Shown: positions 36,881-47,032, counted from the first letter of the stretch. The stretch is DNA of 64,000 nt from Geomonas oryzae (GCF_004117875.1 NZ_RAHW01000002.1:558001-622000); one strand, 5' to 3'. The notes: generated by a model from the letters alone, not told the origin. Numbers and translations: made by a program.

Positions 36881-37214
36881 AAAGCACCTCCCTTGCCGCC
36901 GACCGGCTTACCGACTTCGCGACTGCAGCTCCTGCGGCCTTTTTCACGCCGTGCGTGCCACCTATGACGGGCGGACCGCAAACATTAGGCGATTCTAAGT
37001 CATGTGAGTCAAAACTCCAGAGACGGGAGGTAAAAAATTCTGCCCCGGTCCCCTTACCACGCGAGGCTCTCGGACATCGGACCGCGCGACTGAGGCTGGT
37101 TACCCGGAAACGGACGCAAGCGACACCGGCTTCAAAGGCGAGCCTGCGAAGCTTTACATGGTGCCGCGATTTTGCTAAGATGCCCGCGTTTCTCTTCCCC
37201 GAAAAGGTTCCCAA
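36881..37214. other. Divergent intergenic region tviB / mutS
   Basis: No gene is supported in these 334 bases. The region must hold the promoters of both genes, but I do not see a convincing -35/-10 pair or operator. The mutS start has no strong ribosome site (GGTTCCCAA upstream). Confidence 0.4.
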
Positions 37215-39824
37215 ATGTCTGAAATAACACCCATGATGCGGCAGTTCCTCGAGATCAAGGCTGAACATCCCGACGCGATCCTCTTTTTCAGATGCGGCGA
37301 CTTCTACGAGATGTTTCTCGACGACGCGGTGAAAGCCTCCCGCATCCTCGGCATCACCCTCACCTCGCGCAACAAAAACGCCGACGGTTCCGAAGTCCCG
37401 CTTTGCGGCGTCCCCTACCACTCCTGCGCCCCGTACATCGCGAAGCTCGTCGAGGCGGGCGAAAAGGTGGCCATCTGCGAGCAGGCCGAAGACCCGAAAC
37501 TCGCCAAGGGAATCGTCAAACGCGAGGTGGTGCGGGTCATCACCCCCGGCCTCGTCGTCGAGGACGCCTCGCTCTCCCCCAAGGAAAACAACTACCTCTT
37601 GGCCCTTTGCTGCGACGGCGAGTGCTACGGCCTTTCCTACCTGGACCTCTCCACCGGTGAGTTCCGGGTCACCGAACTGGCCGGGCTGCAGGCGGCGCTC
37701 GCCGAAGTGGCGTGCATCGCGCCGCGCGAGATCATCCTCCCCGTCACCTTCCGCGATGAGCCGAAGGCGAAGGATGTGGCGCATCTGAAAAACGACCGCA
37801 GCCTCACCTACTTCGAGGAATGGGTCTACGACGCCGACTACTGCAAGCGCCTGATCGGCAACCAGTTCAAGGGCGCCACCGCCGAGACGCTCGGGTGCGA
37901 GGGGCTCCCCACCGCCCTGCTCGCCGCCGGAGCGATCCTGCACTACCTGGTCGACACCCAGAAGGGAAACGCGCCGCACGTGACCGGGATAACCCCGTAC
38001 AGCGAGAGCCAGCACCTCCTTCTGGACGAGTCCACGAGGCGCAACCTGGAGCTGACCGCAACCATCTCCGAGGGGAAACGCAAGGGGTCCCTTCTGGGGC
38101 TCATGGACCGGACCGTGACCGCGATGGGGGGGAGAAAACTCAAGCAGTGGATCAACTACCCCCTCATGGACCTCGCGAAGATCAGCCTGCGCCAGGATGC
38201 GGTGCAGGAACTGATCGAGGCGCCCGGGGTGCGTGCGGAGCTGAAGAATCTCCTTTCCGGGGTCTACGACCTGGAACGGCTGAACGGGCGCATAAGCCTC
38301 GCCTCCGCCTCGGCCAAGGATCTCGCCGCCCTCAACGCTTCGCTCTCGAGGCTTCCCGGCATCAAGGAGAAACTTGCCGAATGCGCCGCGCCGTATCTGA
38401 AGGAGCTTGACGCCGGCATCGACCCCCTCACCGAGATCTGCGACCTGATCACCCGCGCCATCGTCGAGGATCCTCCTTTCGTGCTGCGCGATGGGGGCAT
38501 CATCGCCGACGGCTACAACGGCGAACTCGACGAGCTGCGCGCCATAAGCCGCGAGGGGAAAGGGTTCATCGCCCGGCTGGAAGCCCAGGAGAAGGCGCGC
38601 ACCGGGATCACCTCGCTGAAGATCCGCTACAACAAGGTGTTCGGCTACTACATCGAGGTGACCAAGGCAAACGTCTCGTCGATCCCCGAGGACTACATCA
38701 GGAGACAGACCCTCGCCAACGCCGAGCGCTACATCACCCCGGAGCTGAAGGAATACGAGGAGAAGGTCTTGGGCGCCGAGGACAGGATCAAGGATCTCGA
38801 GTTCGCCCTGTTCCAGGAGGTGCGCGAGGCCGCGGCAGCCCAGGGTGAACGGATCGCCAGAAGCGCCGACCGCCTCGCCTGCCTGGACGTCATAGCCTCG
38901 ATCGCCGAACTCGCCCACGACAAGGGGTACTGCCGCCCGGAGGTGCACGAGGGGACCGAGCTGTCCATCACCGAGGGGAGACACCCCGTCATCGAGGATC
39001 TCTACGCCGCCGAGCGCTTCGTTCCGAACGACACGCTCCTCGACAACGGCGAGAACCAGCTGATCATCATCACCGGCCCGAACATGGCGGGTAAATCGAC
39101 CTTCATGCGCCAGGTGGCCCTCATCACCCTGATGGCGCAGATGGGAAGCTTCGTTCCCGCCGAGCGGGCGCGCATCCCGCTCGTGGACCGGATCTTCACC
39201 CGCGTCGGCGCCTCGGACAACCTGGCCCGCGGGCACTCGACCTTCATGGTGGAGATGATGGAAAGCGCCGCCATATTGCGGGGAGCCACCGCTAAGAGCC
39301 TCGTCATCCTGGACGAGATCGGCCGGGGCACCTCCACCTTCGACGGCGTCTCCATCGCGTGGGCCGTCGCCGAATTTCTGCACGACAACAAGGCGCACGC
39401 GGCGAAGACGCTCTTTGCCACCCATTACCATGAGTTGACCGAACTCGCCGTCACGCGCCCCGGCATCAAGAACTTCAACATCGCGGTCCGCGAGTGGAAC
39501 GAACGCATCATCTTCCTGAGAAAGATCGTTCCCGGCGGCGCCTCGCACTCCTACGGGATCCAGGTCGCGCGCCTGGCCGGTCTGCCGCAGGCGGTGATCG
39601 ATCGTGCCAAGGAGATCCTCCTGAACCTGGAGAAGGGTGAGTACGGCGAGGGGGGAGTGCCGCGCCTGGCGCGCGGGAAGAAGGCCCCCGCCCCGTCCCC
39701 GCAACTCTCGCTTTTCGATGCCGGCGAAGATCTCATCAGGGAAAGACTGAAAGAGGTGGAAGTGGCTCTCTTAACTCCGCTCGAGGCGCTCAACCTCGTG
39801 GACGAGCTGAAAAGGATGATGTGA
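37215..39824 (+). CDS. mutS: DNA mismatch repair protein MutS
   Basis: The 869-residue protein has all MutS domains. The N-terminal mismatch-binding domain carries the Phe-X-Glu motif (RCGDFYEMF), followed by the connector, the core/clamp region ([16 protein letters not shown]) and the ATPase with Walker [14 protein letters not shown], Walker [17 protein letters not shown] and [11 protein letters not shown]. Length is normal. It recognises mispairs and recruits MutL. A 973-codon open frame on the opposite strand is an artefact of the strong GC3 bias. The amidase gene starts one base after the stop. Confidence 0.98.
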   Translation: MSEITPMMRQFLEIKAEHPDAILFFRCGDFYEMFLDDAVKASRILGITLTSRNKNADGSEVPLCGVPYHSCAPYIAKLVEAGEKVAICEQAEDPKLAKGIVKREVVRVITPGLVVEDASLSPKENNYLLALCCDGECYGLSYLDLSTGEFRVTELAGLQAALAEVACIAPREIILPVTFRDEPKAKDVAHLKNDRSLTYFEEWVYDADYCKRLIGNQFKGATAETLGCEGLPTALLAAGAILHYLVDTQKGNAPHVTGITPYSESQHLLLDESTRRNLELTATISEGKRKGSLLGLMDRTVTAMGGRKLKQWINYPLMDLAKISLRQDAVQELIEAPGVRAELKNLLSGVYDLERLNGRISLASASAKDLAALNASLSRLPGIKEKLAECAAPYLKELDAGIDPLTEICDLITRAIVEDPPFVLRDGGIIADGYNGELDELRAISREGKGFIARLEAQEKARTGITSLKIRYNKVFGYYIEVTKANVSSIPEDYIRRQTLANAERYITPELKEYEEKVLGAEDRIKDLEFALFQEVREAAAAQGERIARSADRLACLDVIASIAELAHDKGYCRPEVHEGTELSITEGRHPVIEDLYAAERFVPNDTLLDNGENQLIIITGPNMAGKSTFMRQVALITLMAQMGSFVPAERARIPLVDRIFTRVGASDNLARGHSTFMVEMMESAAILRGATAKSLVILDEIGRGTSTFDGVSIAWAVAEFLHDNKAHAAKTLFATHYHELTELAVTRPGIKNFNIAVREWNERIIFLRKIVPGGASHSYGIQVARLAGLPQAVIDRAKEILLNLEKGEYGEGGVPRLARGKKAPAPSPQLSLFDAGEDLIRERLKEVEVALLTPLEALNLVDELKRMM

Positions 39825-39825
39825 G

Positions 39826-41088
39826 ATGAAACGCAGGGAGTTCGTTAAATACCTGGGGCTTATTCCCCCCTACTACCGCTGGCTCGCCTGCCGGGCGCTG
39901 GCGGCCCAGGGTGGCATGCTGCTCTCCCCTTGGCTCGTCGAGGCGGGTGCCGCTTCGCTTAGCGGTCTTATCCCGGTGACCGAACTCAGGCACTGGTCCA
40001 CTCCGGACTACACCCGCGTCTCCATAGCCGCCGACAAAGAGGTGGCATTCGAGCATCACAAGCTTCCAGGGCGGCTCTACCTGGACCTGCCGGGGACTCA
40101 CCTGAACCCCGGCGTGAAGGATCTCTCCGTAGGCGACGGCCTTTTGAAAAGCGTCCGCATCGCCCAGTTCGCCCCCTCCACGGTCAGGGTCGTTCTCGAC
40201 CTGGACAGCATCAAGGAATACAAGGTCTTCACCTTCTCGGATCCCTACCGCATCATCATCGACATCAAGGGAGACCGCAGGCAGGAGATTTCGGCGTCAC
40301 GGGAGGTGATCGAGAGCGCCCCGGCCGAGCCGAAGCAGGCCGACAAACTCGCCCCGTCCGAGAAACCGCAAAAGGCAAAGGAGCCCAAAAGGTTCAAGCC
40401 GGGCAGGATCAGGAGGATCGTGGTCGACCCGGGGCACGGCGGGCACGACCCCGGCGCGGTCAGCCCCTCCGGCACGAGGGAGAAGGACATCGTGCTGCAG
40501 ATCGGCCTGGACCTGGCGCGCAAGGTCCGCGAGGAACTCGGGATCGATGTCGTGATGACACGCTCCACCGACGTGTTCATCGAACTGCAGGAGAGAACCG
40601 CGATCGCCAACAAGGTGGGGGCAGACCTCTTCGTCTCGATCCACGCAAACGCCTCCTTGAACCACGGCGCGAACGGCATCGAGACCTACTACCTGAACCT
40701 CGCCAAGACCGAGAAGGTGGCGCAGTTGGCGGCTAAGGAGAACGGCACGAGCCTCGAGAAAGTGAGCACGCTGCAGGCGGTGCTTTTCGACCTGATGGCT
40801 AACTACAAGCTGAACGACTCCGCGCATCTCGCGGAGGAGGTGCAGAAGGCGCTGCACAAAAAGGCGCTCACGGCATACCCGACGGTGAAGAACCTCGGGG
40901 TGAAGCAGGGTCCCTTCTACGTGCTCGTGGGTGCTACCATGCCGAGCATCCTGGTGGAGACCGCATTTTTGAGCAACGAGCGGGACGAACAAAAGCTCAA
41001 GGACCCGCACTACCAGGAGGTGACCGCCGACGGCATCCTGGCCGGCATCAAGGGTTACATCACCGCACTGAACAAGGCACCCGCCTGA
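39826..41088 (+). CDS. amiC: N-acetylmuramoyl-L-alanine amidase with AMIN domain
   Basis: The 420-residue protein has an N-terminal export region (MKRREFVKYLGL onward, of twin-arginine-like character), an AMIN domain at about residues 50-145 (YTRVSIAADKEVAFEHHKL, FSDPYRIIIDI), a lysine-rich linker and a C-terminal Amidase_3 domain. The zinc and catalytic residues are in VVDPGHGGHDPGA, GTREKDIVLQIG, SIHANASLN and LVETAFLSNERDE. It cleaves the amide between muramic acid and the stem peptide during cell separation. It is followed by a strong bidirectional terminator. Confidence 0.93.
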   Translation: MKRREFVKYLGLIPPYYRWLACRALAAQGGMLLSPWLVEAGAASLSGLIPVTELRHWSTPDYTRVSIAADKEVAFEHHKLPGRLYLDLPGTHLNPGVKDLSVGDGLLKSVRIAQFAPSTVRVVLDLDSIKEYKVFTFSDPYRIIIDIKGDRRQEISASREVIESAPAEPKQADKLAPSEKPQKAKEPKRFKPGRIRRIVVDPGHGGHDPGAVSPSGTREKDIVLQIGLDLARKVREELGIDVVMTRSTDVFIELQERTAIANKVGADLFVSIHANASLNHGANGIETYYLNLAKTEKVAQLAAKENGTSLEKVSTLQAVLFDLMANYKLNDSAHLAEEVQKALHKKALTAYPTVKNLGVKQGPFYVLVGATMPSILVETAFLSNERDEQKLKDPHYQEVTADGILAGIKGYITALNKAPA

Positions 41089-41113
41089 GAGAACAAGACA
41101 CGCTCCAAACGCA

Positions 41114-41141
41114 AAAAGGCCGGCTTTCAAGCCGGCCTTTT
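41114..41141. terminator. Bidirectional terminator
   Basis: AAAAGGCCGGCTT and AAGCCGGCCTTTT form a near-perfect hairpin with A and T tracts on both sides. It separates the converging amidase gene (+) and DUF3426 gene (-). Confidence 0.92.
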
Positions 41142-41164
41142 CCATTTATCATCCCATAACCCTT

Positions 41165-43114
41165 CTACTGCCCGGCAGCCACCGTGGAGCCGACCACCTC
41201 GACGCCGAAATCCGCCGCTTCCTTGGGGACGTTGGCGATGGCGACGACGAAGCCGATGGACTGGTCCGGTTTCACCCCGAGGTTCGAAAGGGAGTCGCCG
41301 AACTGGTTGTTCATGATCGATTCGATCTTCGCGACGGGGAGCGTACCCAGTTGCTCGTCTGAGAGCCGGTTGCCGCAGTAGGCCGTCTTTTGCAGCAGCA
41401 CCCTGCCCGATTTATCGAAGAGGCTCACCTTCACCTGGATCGAGGCACGCGCCTTGCGGAAGGAGTTCACCGCCTCGCCGGTCACGACGAAGAGCTCGCC
41501 CGCTTCCTTGTTCTGGTGGAAGGAGGCGAGTGGGTTCTTGATGGTGATGCGCCCTTCTTCCGGGACCTCCATGCCGAACCACTTGGCGACGAAGCCGATG
41601 CCGAGCTTGTCGAGCTTTTTAAGCGCGTCCGGCCCGCTTTGCAACACGTAAAGCCCTGCGCCGGTAAGGGCGAGCACGACGACCATGCAGATGGTCACGA
41701 CGGCGATGGTGAGCACCGAGCGCCCCTTGCGCCTGGAAGATATGGAGAGAGGCGGAAGTTCGTCGTCAAAAGCCTCATCGGGAACCGAAGCGGCAAACGA
41801 TTTATCCCCGAAGCTGAAATCAAGGGACGAGGATTTGGCGGCCGGCTTGGAGGGCTCGTCTTCGGCGGCCGCGGCACCTGCGGGCGCCACGGGCTCGGCA
41901 GGAGTCCCCTCCACGGCAGAAGCCTCTTCGGATTTCGCTCCGAAAGAGAACCCGCCCAAGGAAAACTCTCCGGCCGCGGCAGTGGGAGGTGCCGGTTCGG
42001 AAACCGCCGGCTGCTGCGGCACGGGGGCCTCCTCTTCAGCCGTGAAGGACTCAAAGCCTGCGGACGAAGGTCCGGCGGGCTCTTGAGCCTCGGCCGCCGC
42101 CTGCTCTTCGAAGGAGAAATCGCCGAAGTCGAACGACTCTCCGGCAGGGGCGGCGCTCGCTGCAGGTGCCGGAGCTTCCTCGAAGGAAAACTCCTCGGCA
42201 TCAGACGCCGCGGCAACCGCAGGAGTTTCCTCCTTGGCAGCGGAAGGGGTCTCGTCGAAAGAGAACTCACCGAAATCGAAATCGTCGGCCGCGGCAGCGG
42301 GGGCGGGAGCGGGCTCTTCCTTCGCCGGAGCGGGCGTCTCATCGAACGAGAACTCGCCGAAATCGATCGATGCTCCGGCAGCCTCCGGGGCCTTTTCGGC
42401 AGGTGCCGCAGGGGTCTCGTCAAAAGAGAATTCGCCGAAGTCGGCCGAGGTGGACGTCTCCGCCGGGGCTGCCTCCTCTTTCGCCGCAGCGGGCGCCTCG
42501 TCGAAGGAGAACTCGCCGAAGTCGACCGATGCGGGAGCCGCCTCAGGAGCAGGCTCCTCTTTCACCGCCGCAGGCGTCTCTTCGAAAGAGAGTTCACCGA
42601 AGTCGAGCACGTTGGCTGCGGCAGCGGCAGCCGCCTCCACCCTCGGGGCGGCAGGCGTCTCGTCGAAGGAGAACTCCCCGAAATCCAGGTCCGCTGCAGC
42701 AGGGACCTTCGCGGCGGCAGCCACCGGTTCGGCGCTGAACTCGAACTCGTCAAGGGATGGTCCGGCGGCGTCGGCAGCGGGCTCTTCCTTGCCGGCAGGA
42801 ACCCCGGTCTCGATGTTTATGGAGCCGAAATCCAGGCCGCCTTCATCTTCGGCGGGTTTGGGAGCCTCTGCTGCGGGCTCGCCCCCGGCTTGCGGCGCGG
42901 CAGCGGAGACCTCAGCGTCAGCCTCGGCCTGTGACGGCGCTGGAGCGCCCAACCCGGAGAGCAGGGCATCGAAGTCCGATTCTTCCGGCTTCTGCTCCGC
43001 TCCGGCAACGAAGACGTGGCGGCACTTGGAACAACGTACCTTCACGCCCCCAGGCTTTAGCTTAGAGTCGTCCAGCCTGAACTTTGTATTGCATTGGTCG
43101 CATTGGAGTATCAT
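41165..43114 (-). CDS. Zinc-ribbon (MJ0042 type) and DUF3426 membrane protein with internal repeats
   Basis: The 649-residue protein begins with a zinc ribbon (Cys5, Cys8, Cys28, Cys31: CDQC and CSKC). A long acidic, Ala/Pro/Glu-rich region follows that contains eight copies of a DFGEFSFDETPA-like unit (residues 143-337) and further weaker copies. A membrane segment lies at residues 467-490 (LTIAVVTICMVVVLALTG), then a C-terminal DUF3426 domain (ELFVVTGEAVNSFRKARAS, TAYCGNRLSDEQLG). Zinc-ribbon/DUF3426 proteins are common in delta- and betaproteobacteria and remain uncharacterised. The repeat region is much longer than usual. Divergent from the DUF1573 gene. Confidence 0.82.
   Translation of the reverse strand: MILQCDQCNTKFRLDDSKLKPGGVKVRCSKCRHVFVAGAEQKPEESDFDALLSGLGAPAPSQAEADAEVSAAAPQAGGEPAAEAPKPAEDEGGLDFGSINIETGVPAGKEEPAADAAGPSLDEFEFSAEPVAAAAKVPAAADLDFGEFSFDETPAAPRVEAAAAAAANVLDFGELSFEETPAAVKEEPAPEAAPASVDFGEFSFDEAPAAAKEEAAPAETSTSADFGEFSFDETPAAPAEKAPEAAGASIDFGEFSFDETPAPAKEEPAPAPAAAADDFDFGEFSFDETPSAAKEETPAVAAASDAEEFSFEEAPAPAASAAPAGESFDFGDFSFEEQAAAEAQEPAGPSSAGFESFTAEEEAPVPQQPAVSEPAPPTAAAGEFSLGGFSFGAKSEEASAVEGTPAEPVAPAGAAAAEDEPSKPAAKSSSLDFSFGDKSFAASVPDEAFDDELPPLSISSRRKGRSVLTIAVVTICMVVVLALTGAGLYVLQSGPDALKKLDKLGIGFVAKWFGMEVPEEGRITIKNPLASFHQNKEAGELFVVTGEAVNSFRKARASIQVKVSLFDKSGRVLLQKTAYCGNRLSDEQLGTLPVAKIESIMNNQFGDSLSNLGVKPDQSIGFVVAIANVPKEAADFGVEVVGSTVAAGQ
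42104..42688 (-). repeat. Tandem coding repeat, eight DFGEFSFDETPA units
   Basis: Spacing between units is 25-30 codons. Units read DFGEFSFDETPAA, DFGELSFEETPAA, DFGEFSFDEAPAA, DFGEFSFDETPAA, DFGEFSFDETPAP, DFGEFSFDETPSA, EEFSFEEAPAP and DFGDFSFEEQ, with Ala/Pro/Glu spacers between. Confidence 0.85.
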
Positions 43115-43272
43115 CGACCCCTCCGAACTTGTTCGCGTTGTGTCACATTAATTTTTCCAACGGTTTCCTATAACAGAAGCAAATTATAGTGTCAATCATT
43201 CTGGTCGCTGCTGCACCTTTGTGGTATATATCTCCGATGTGCTAAATCCCTCATATGATGAAGAGGTACCAC

Positions 43273-43965
43273 ATGGAATTGCGCCGTATCTTTTACGCCC
43301 TTCTTATTAATCTCCTCACCATCACCACGGCCTGGGCCGTACCGGAACTTATCGTCGACCAGGGAAAGTTCAATTTCGGCAGCGTAGCCCAGGGAAGAAA
43401 AGTACAGCGTACCTTCAAAATCAAAAACGGCGGTGACGCGCCGTTGCAGATAAAGAAATTGGAGGCATCCTGCGGCTGCACCGCGGTGAAACCGTCCACC
43501 ACCGTCGTCCCCCCCGGCAAGAGTGCCACCATCGAGGTAACCTTCGATTCCGCCTCGTTTTCCGGGAAAGTGGTCAAGACGGTGGCCCTCACCACCAACG
43601 CCGGGAAGAGTCCGAACTACACCTTCATCATGGAAGGGACGGTGACCGAAGAACTGCAGGTGGTCCCGCGCCAGCTGAGTCTCGGGCCGGTGAGCAGCAG
43701 CTTCGCAACAAAAGGGGTTCTCAAGGTCACCAACAACGGGACAAGCGCGGTAAAGCTTCTCGCCGTGAACGTCACGTCGTCATCGCTGCAGATCAAGCCG
43801 GTGATCAGGAAGGGAGAACTGGATCCCGGAGAGACCGGGACGATAGAAGTTTCGGCACAGGCGAAACCGGAAGCTAAGGTGCTGAGCGGTTACCTGCACA
43901 TAGTGACCAACAGCACGCAGAAAAAAGAGATCACCGTCCCGGTGTACGGAACGATGACCAAATGA
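43273..43965 (+). CDS. DUF1573 domain-containing exported protein
   Basis: The ATG at 43273 is preceded by GAGG at six bases and gives 230 residues; ATGs at 43255 and 43258 have no ribosome site. A signal peptide (FYALLINLLTITTAWA) is followed by two immunoglobulin-like, ASH/MSP-type domains. The first has the family signature FNFGSVAQGRKVQRTFKIKN and ASCGCTAVKPS. Function is unknown; members are periplasmic or surface proteins in Geobacter and Bacteroidetes. Confidence 0.85.
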   Translation: MELRRIFYALLINLLTITTAWAVPELIVDQGKFNFGSVAQGRKVQRTFKIKNGGDAPLQIKKLEASCGCTAVKPSTTVVPPGKSATIEVTFDSASFSGKVVKTVALTTNAGKSPNYTFIMEGTVTEELQVVPRQLSLGPVSSSFATKGVLKVTNNGTSAVKLLAVNVTSSSLQIKPVIRKGELDPGETGTIEVSAQAKPEAKVLSGYLHIVTNSTQKKEITVPVYGTMTK

Positions 43966-44022
43966 TTTTAAACTTTCACCTTGAGTTGGTTCCAGAAATA
44001 GTGTAGTAAATAGATCTTTCCC

Positions 44023-44099
44023 GGGCGGGTAGCTCAGTTGGATAGAGTACTGGCCTCCGAAGCCAGGGGTCATGGGTTCGAATCCCATCCCGCCCACCA
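44023..44099 (+). tRNA. tRNA-Arg (anticodon CCG), CCA encoded
   Basis: The cloverleaf is complete. Acceptor GGGCGGG (44023-44029) pairs with CCCGCCC (44089-44095). The D arm contains AGCTCAGTTGGATAGAGT. The anticodon stem CTGGC/GCCAG holds loop CTCCGAA with CCG at 44057-44059. The T arm is ATGGGTTCGAATCCCAT. Discriminator A and CCA are encoded. The 3' end is the attachment site of the integrative element that follows. Confidence 0.97.
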
Positions 44100-44101
44100 A
44101 T
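44084..44101 (+). repeat. Left attachment site (attL core in the tRNA 3' end)
   Basis: CCCATCCCGCCCACCAAT matches the copy at 51617..51634 at 17 of 18 positions. It includes part of the T arm, the acceptor 3' strand and CCA. Confidence 0.8.
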
Positions 44102-44138
44102 TTTAGTAATATCACAAGGTTATCTCCAAAGAAGTTTG

Positions 44139-44160
44139 TTGACAACAATTTGTCAACATT
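44139..44160 (+). repeat. Candidate integrase/excisionase arm site, left
   Basis: TTGACAACAATTTGTCAACATT is itself nearly palindromic (TTGACA and TGTCAA) and recurs as CTGACAACATTTCGTCAACATT at 51533..51554 (19 of 22). A second pair, ACAAGGTTATCTC at 44114-44126, recurs inverted at 51572-51584. Both sets lie just inside the element ends, as arm-type sites would. Confidence 0.6.
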
Positions 44161-44175
44161 CAGAGGGGGTAACCT

Positions 44176-45861
44176 TTGTGCGTTCATATCCGAAAACGAG
44201 GCAAGCAATTCCATTACGTATGCCGGGTACCTTGCGACCTTAAGCACCTATTCCCAACAACGCAACTTACCCGAAGTCTTAAAACTTGCAACGAAAAGGA
44301 TGCAAAGCTAGCTGCCACAACGATTGAGTACCGAACCCAGAAACTTTTTTTGCAATTGAGGACAGGCATGTTCAGCAAGGAACAAGAAAAACGGCTGGTT
44401 GCACTATTCCTTAAGGTCGGCATTGAGGAACTGGACTGCATGTGCTCCGGTGAACTCGATGAAGTCGACGAGGTACTTGACGCCTCAATGAGGTATGTTG
44501 CAAAACAGCGAGGCCTACCGCAAACAGAACATGTGGCCTATGCAAGCGACATCATAGCCAGAACCCGGAAAAAAATGCTCGCTGACTGCAACACAATTCT
44601 CACAGACGAGGTGGTTGAGCGCATTGCGTATGACCTGTGGAAACAGCAAGGTATACGTCTTTCAGGCCCTGAGAAAAAATCACTTGCGCTCAAGTTGCTT
44701 CATGTTGACTTGCAGGTCCAAGAGGCAAAAAGCGCCTTTCTCCGTGGGAACTGGTCCCCGATGGAACTCCTCAGGGAAAAAGTGACTAGGGACCTTGCAA
44801 CACCCTACTTCGGCCTTGCAACCACCCTCGCCAAATACCAGGAGAACTACCTCTGCTCAAAGCCGAACGTGTCACAGGGGTCAAAAGACGATATGGCGGT
44901 TGAATGCCGCACCTTGCTTGAAATATTCGGCAACATAGGCATCACGGAGTTCAACACCATGGAATCCGTGACGAAATTGAAGCAGATCCTGCTAAAGTAT
45001 CCCAAAAATAAAGTACAGCGGTTTGGCAACAAAACCATCCACAGCATCCTGAAGGGAAATCAGCTTTACGAGGTAATAAGCCCGAAAACAGCGAACCACT
45101 TCATTGACCGCGCTAGGGCCGTAGTTCAGTACGCCAACAAATGTCACATGCTTAACGCCGCCAACGTGTACGAGGGAGAACGTTTTAAGACCGAGAACGC
45201 CGCAGAGGAAGAGCGTCTTGCCTACGAAACTGCCGACATCAAGCGGCTGATAAACGCCATCTGCACGCACCCCCTGTCAATTAAGAACCCGCCTCACCCT
45301 GAGCGGTTTTGGCTGATCCTGATCGCCCTCTTCCACGGCTTTCGATTGGGCAACATAGTCGCCCTAAGAAAAGAGGATATCTGCCAAACCGACAAGGGGA
45401 CCTGGATTTTCCTCCTCAGAACCGGCAAGACAAAGGCCACCATCAGGCCAGTCGCGATATGCGACTCCCTCTTGCTGCTAGGCTTCCTAGAATGGGTCGA
45501 GAACCTGCCCCGGCAGAAACTATTTCAGGACAGCGCCAAAACTTTCAGCGTTTGGTATAACCGAAACGAAATTCAGGCAAACGGAAAACCGAGCCTTGGG
45601 TTCGAGGCGAAGTACGTGACAACGGACAAAAGAAAGTGCCTATACTCGTTGCGGCACACCTTTGCTGGTAACGTGTTCGACGTCACCGACGACTTCAAAA
45701 TCACTGCCGATATGATGGGGCACGCCACCGGCAGCAGCGTCACAGCACGATATACCAAGAGAACAAAGGCCGAAACCCTGAAAGAGATTTCGGAGAAAAT
45801 GCAATTGCAACACATTGACCTGGACAGCCTGGAAACACGGGCCATCGAGTTGTTTAGCTAG
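44176..45861 (+). CDS. int: Tyrosine-type site-specific integrase
   Basis: The 561-residue protein starts at a GTG 76 bases after the tRNA. The N-terminal part (FHYVCRVPCDLKHLFPTTQL) resembles the DNA-binding arm of integrases related to phage-like and DUF6538-bearing families. The C-terminal catalytic domain contains the first arginine in LFHGFRLGNIVALRKEDI, the box LYSLRHTFAGN, the late histidine in MMGHATGSSV and the nucleophile Tyr in ARYTKRTK. It catalyses recombination at the tRNA-Arg end. A strong terminator follows 130 bp after the stop. Confidence 0.9.
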   Translation: MCVHIRKRGKQFHYVCRVPCDLKHLFPTTQLTRSLKTCNEKDAKLAATTIEYRTQKLFLQLRTGMFSKEQEKRLVALFLKVGIEELDCMCSGELDEVDEVLDASMRYVAKQRGLPQTEHVAYASDIIARTRKKMLADCNTILTDEVVERIAYDLWKQQGIRLSGPEKKSLALKLLHVDLQVQEAKSAFLRGNWSPMELLREKVTRDLATPYFGLATTLAKYQENYLCSKPNVSQGSKDDMAVECRTLLEIFGNIGITEFNTMESVTKLKQILLKYPKNKVQRFGNKTIHSILKGNQLYEVISPKTANHFIDRARAVVQYANKCHMLNAANVYEGERFKTENAAEEERLAYETADIKRLINAICTHPLSIKNPPHPERFWLILIALFHGFRLGNIVALRKEDICQTDKGTWIFLLRTGKTKATIRPVAICDSLLLLGFLEWVENLPRQKLFQDSAKTFSVWYNRNEIQANGKPSLGFEAKYVTTDKRKCLYSLRHTFAGNVFDVTDDFKITADMMGHATGSSVTARYTKRTKAETLKEISEKMQLQHIDLDSLETRAIELFS

Positions 45862-45990
45862 CGCCATGCGTGCATAACTCTTACTGCGAATATTGCTATC
45901 ATCTTTTTCCAGCTTTCTGCTGGTGTTTTACCGGGGATACGTCCCCTCTCAACAATAAACTGGATTAAATATTTCAACCCGCAATAAAAG

Positions 45991-46027
45991 GGGCGATCCA
46001 TCTACACAGACGGATCGCCCTTTTTTT
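45991..46027 (+). terminator. Rho-independent terminator after the integrase gene
   Basis: GGGCGATCC (45991-45999) and GGATCGCCC (46012-46020) form a 9-bp perfect stem followed by seven T. Confidence 0.93.
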
Positions 46028-46144
46028 ATTCATCCATAATTGGTTCAACATCCTACATTCCAGCATGAATTAATAAAAAGAACCTTCTCGCAGGTAAATA
46101 AAGACATAGGTACACGTATTTATTTTAAACTAGCGAGGGGAAAA

Positions 46145-47032
46145 ATGGAAGTTAAAACCGGTATCGACCGATTGCATCTAACAGTTTCTACATCGTATTC
46201 ACTGGAAACTGTAATATCAACCCTCTTTGAGGGGTTAACCCTTGAGACACATTTTCGAAAGGTGAAAAATAAATTAAATAAATCTGGAACCTGCAAGGGC
46301 AGAACAATTTCCTGGTACCGTACCAGCTACTATCTGGAAAACTCAGAAAATAACAAGCTAGTCGCTATCCACACTGACCATGTGTCTAAGTTAGGCAAGC
46401 GAAACCTTGTGCAGATCCATGGCCTGACCTTCAGTGAGTCTGCATTGAACTCCCTGCGGCCAATCAACCTAGAGAAACTTATTGGCGGCGCAATCACAAT
46501 GGACGCCTCCATCAGCGCCTGTGATGTATACCTTGATGTCATCGGCGGAAAGATTCCCATCAACCAAATCCGCGTCCAATCGCTGCCCCACAATTACCGT
46601 AGTTTCATACGCAGCCCTTTCATAAGAGACCGAAAAAATGCCCGAACACTGCCCAGACCTATAGGAGACAGCAGCATCTACTATGGCGGGAAAGGCGGCA
46701 ATATGTGCCAGATTTTGCTGTACCAGAAACATTTAGACCCGCATCAAAAAATCTATTCCGAAGATAACCCGCTGAAGTTCTCGTGGGTCCGCTTTGAACT
46801 CCGCCTACGAAAAGCAACCGCCAAGCGTCAAATGGATGTCATTCAGAATTTATTCCCGATATTTCCCGAAGATCAGAAAACCTTGGGGGAGATAGTGGCC
46901 GACCTCTTCACCAGATACTTCAATTTCGTAGAACCGACCAGCAACCGAGTTAGTCGTTGTCCTCCTCAGCCTTGGTGGGAAGCCCTGCTTGCCACAGCGA
47001 GAACTACCCCCTCTTGTAATACCATTATCTGA
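46145..47032 (+). CDS. Replication initiation factor-like protein (Rep_trans family)
   Basis: The ATG at 46145, close after GAGGGG, gives 295 residues (MEVKTGIDRLHLTVSTSY); the frame is open from 46040 without a ribosome site. The pattern ISACDVYLDVIGG, then SSIYYGGKGGNMCQILLYQK, then WVRFELRLRK is that of Rep_trans rolling-circle initiators (pT181 type and filamentous-phage RstA/gpII-like proteins): a nickase whose catalytic tyrosine lies in the YYGG or LLYQK region. It suggests the element can replicate as a single-stranded-DNA circle after excision. A large hairpin follows 230 bp downstream. Confidence 0.7.
   Translation: MEVKTGIDRLHLTVSTSYSLETVISTLFEGLTLETHFRKVKNKLNKSGTCKGRTISWYRTSYYLENSENNKLVAIHTDHVSKLGKRNLVQIHGLTFSESALNSLRPINLEKLIGGAITMDASISACDVYLDVIGGKIPINQIRVQSLPHNYRSFIRSPFIRDRKNARTLPRPIGDSSIYYGGKGGNMCQILLYQKHLDPHQKIYSEDNPLKFSWVRFELRLRKATAKRQMDVIQNLFPIFPEDQKTLGEIVADLFTRYFNFVEPTSNRVSRCPPQPWWEALLATARTTPSCNTII

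Noticed and set aside
36783-39704. 973-codon open frame on the minus strand opposite mutS
   Set aside because: Composition is that of an antisense frame in a high-GC gene (many G, V, R, D, H), with no family features, and mutS is certain.
42104-42688. Possible CRISPR-like periodic repeat
   Set aside because: The periodicity is in-frame protein repeats inside a coding region, with no constant DNA repeat or unique spacers.
41390-43151. Long plus-strand frames opposite the zinc-ribbon/DUF3426 gene
   Set aside because: Repetitive antisense of the acidic repeat; composition R/G/S/L only.
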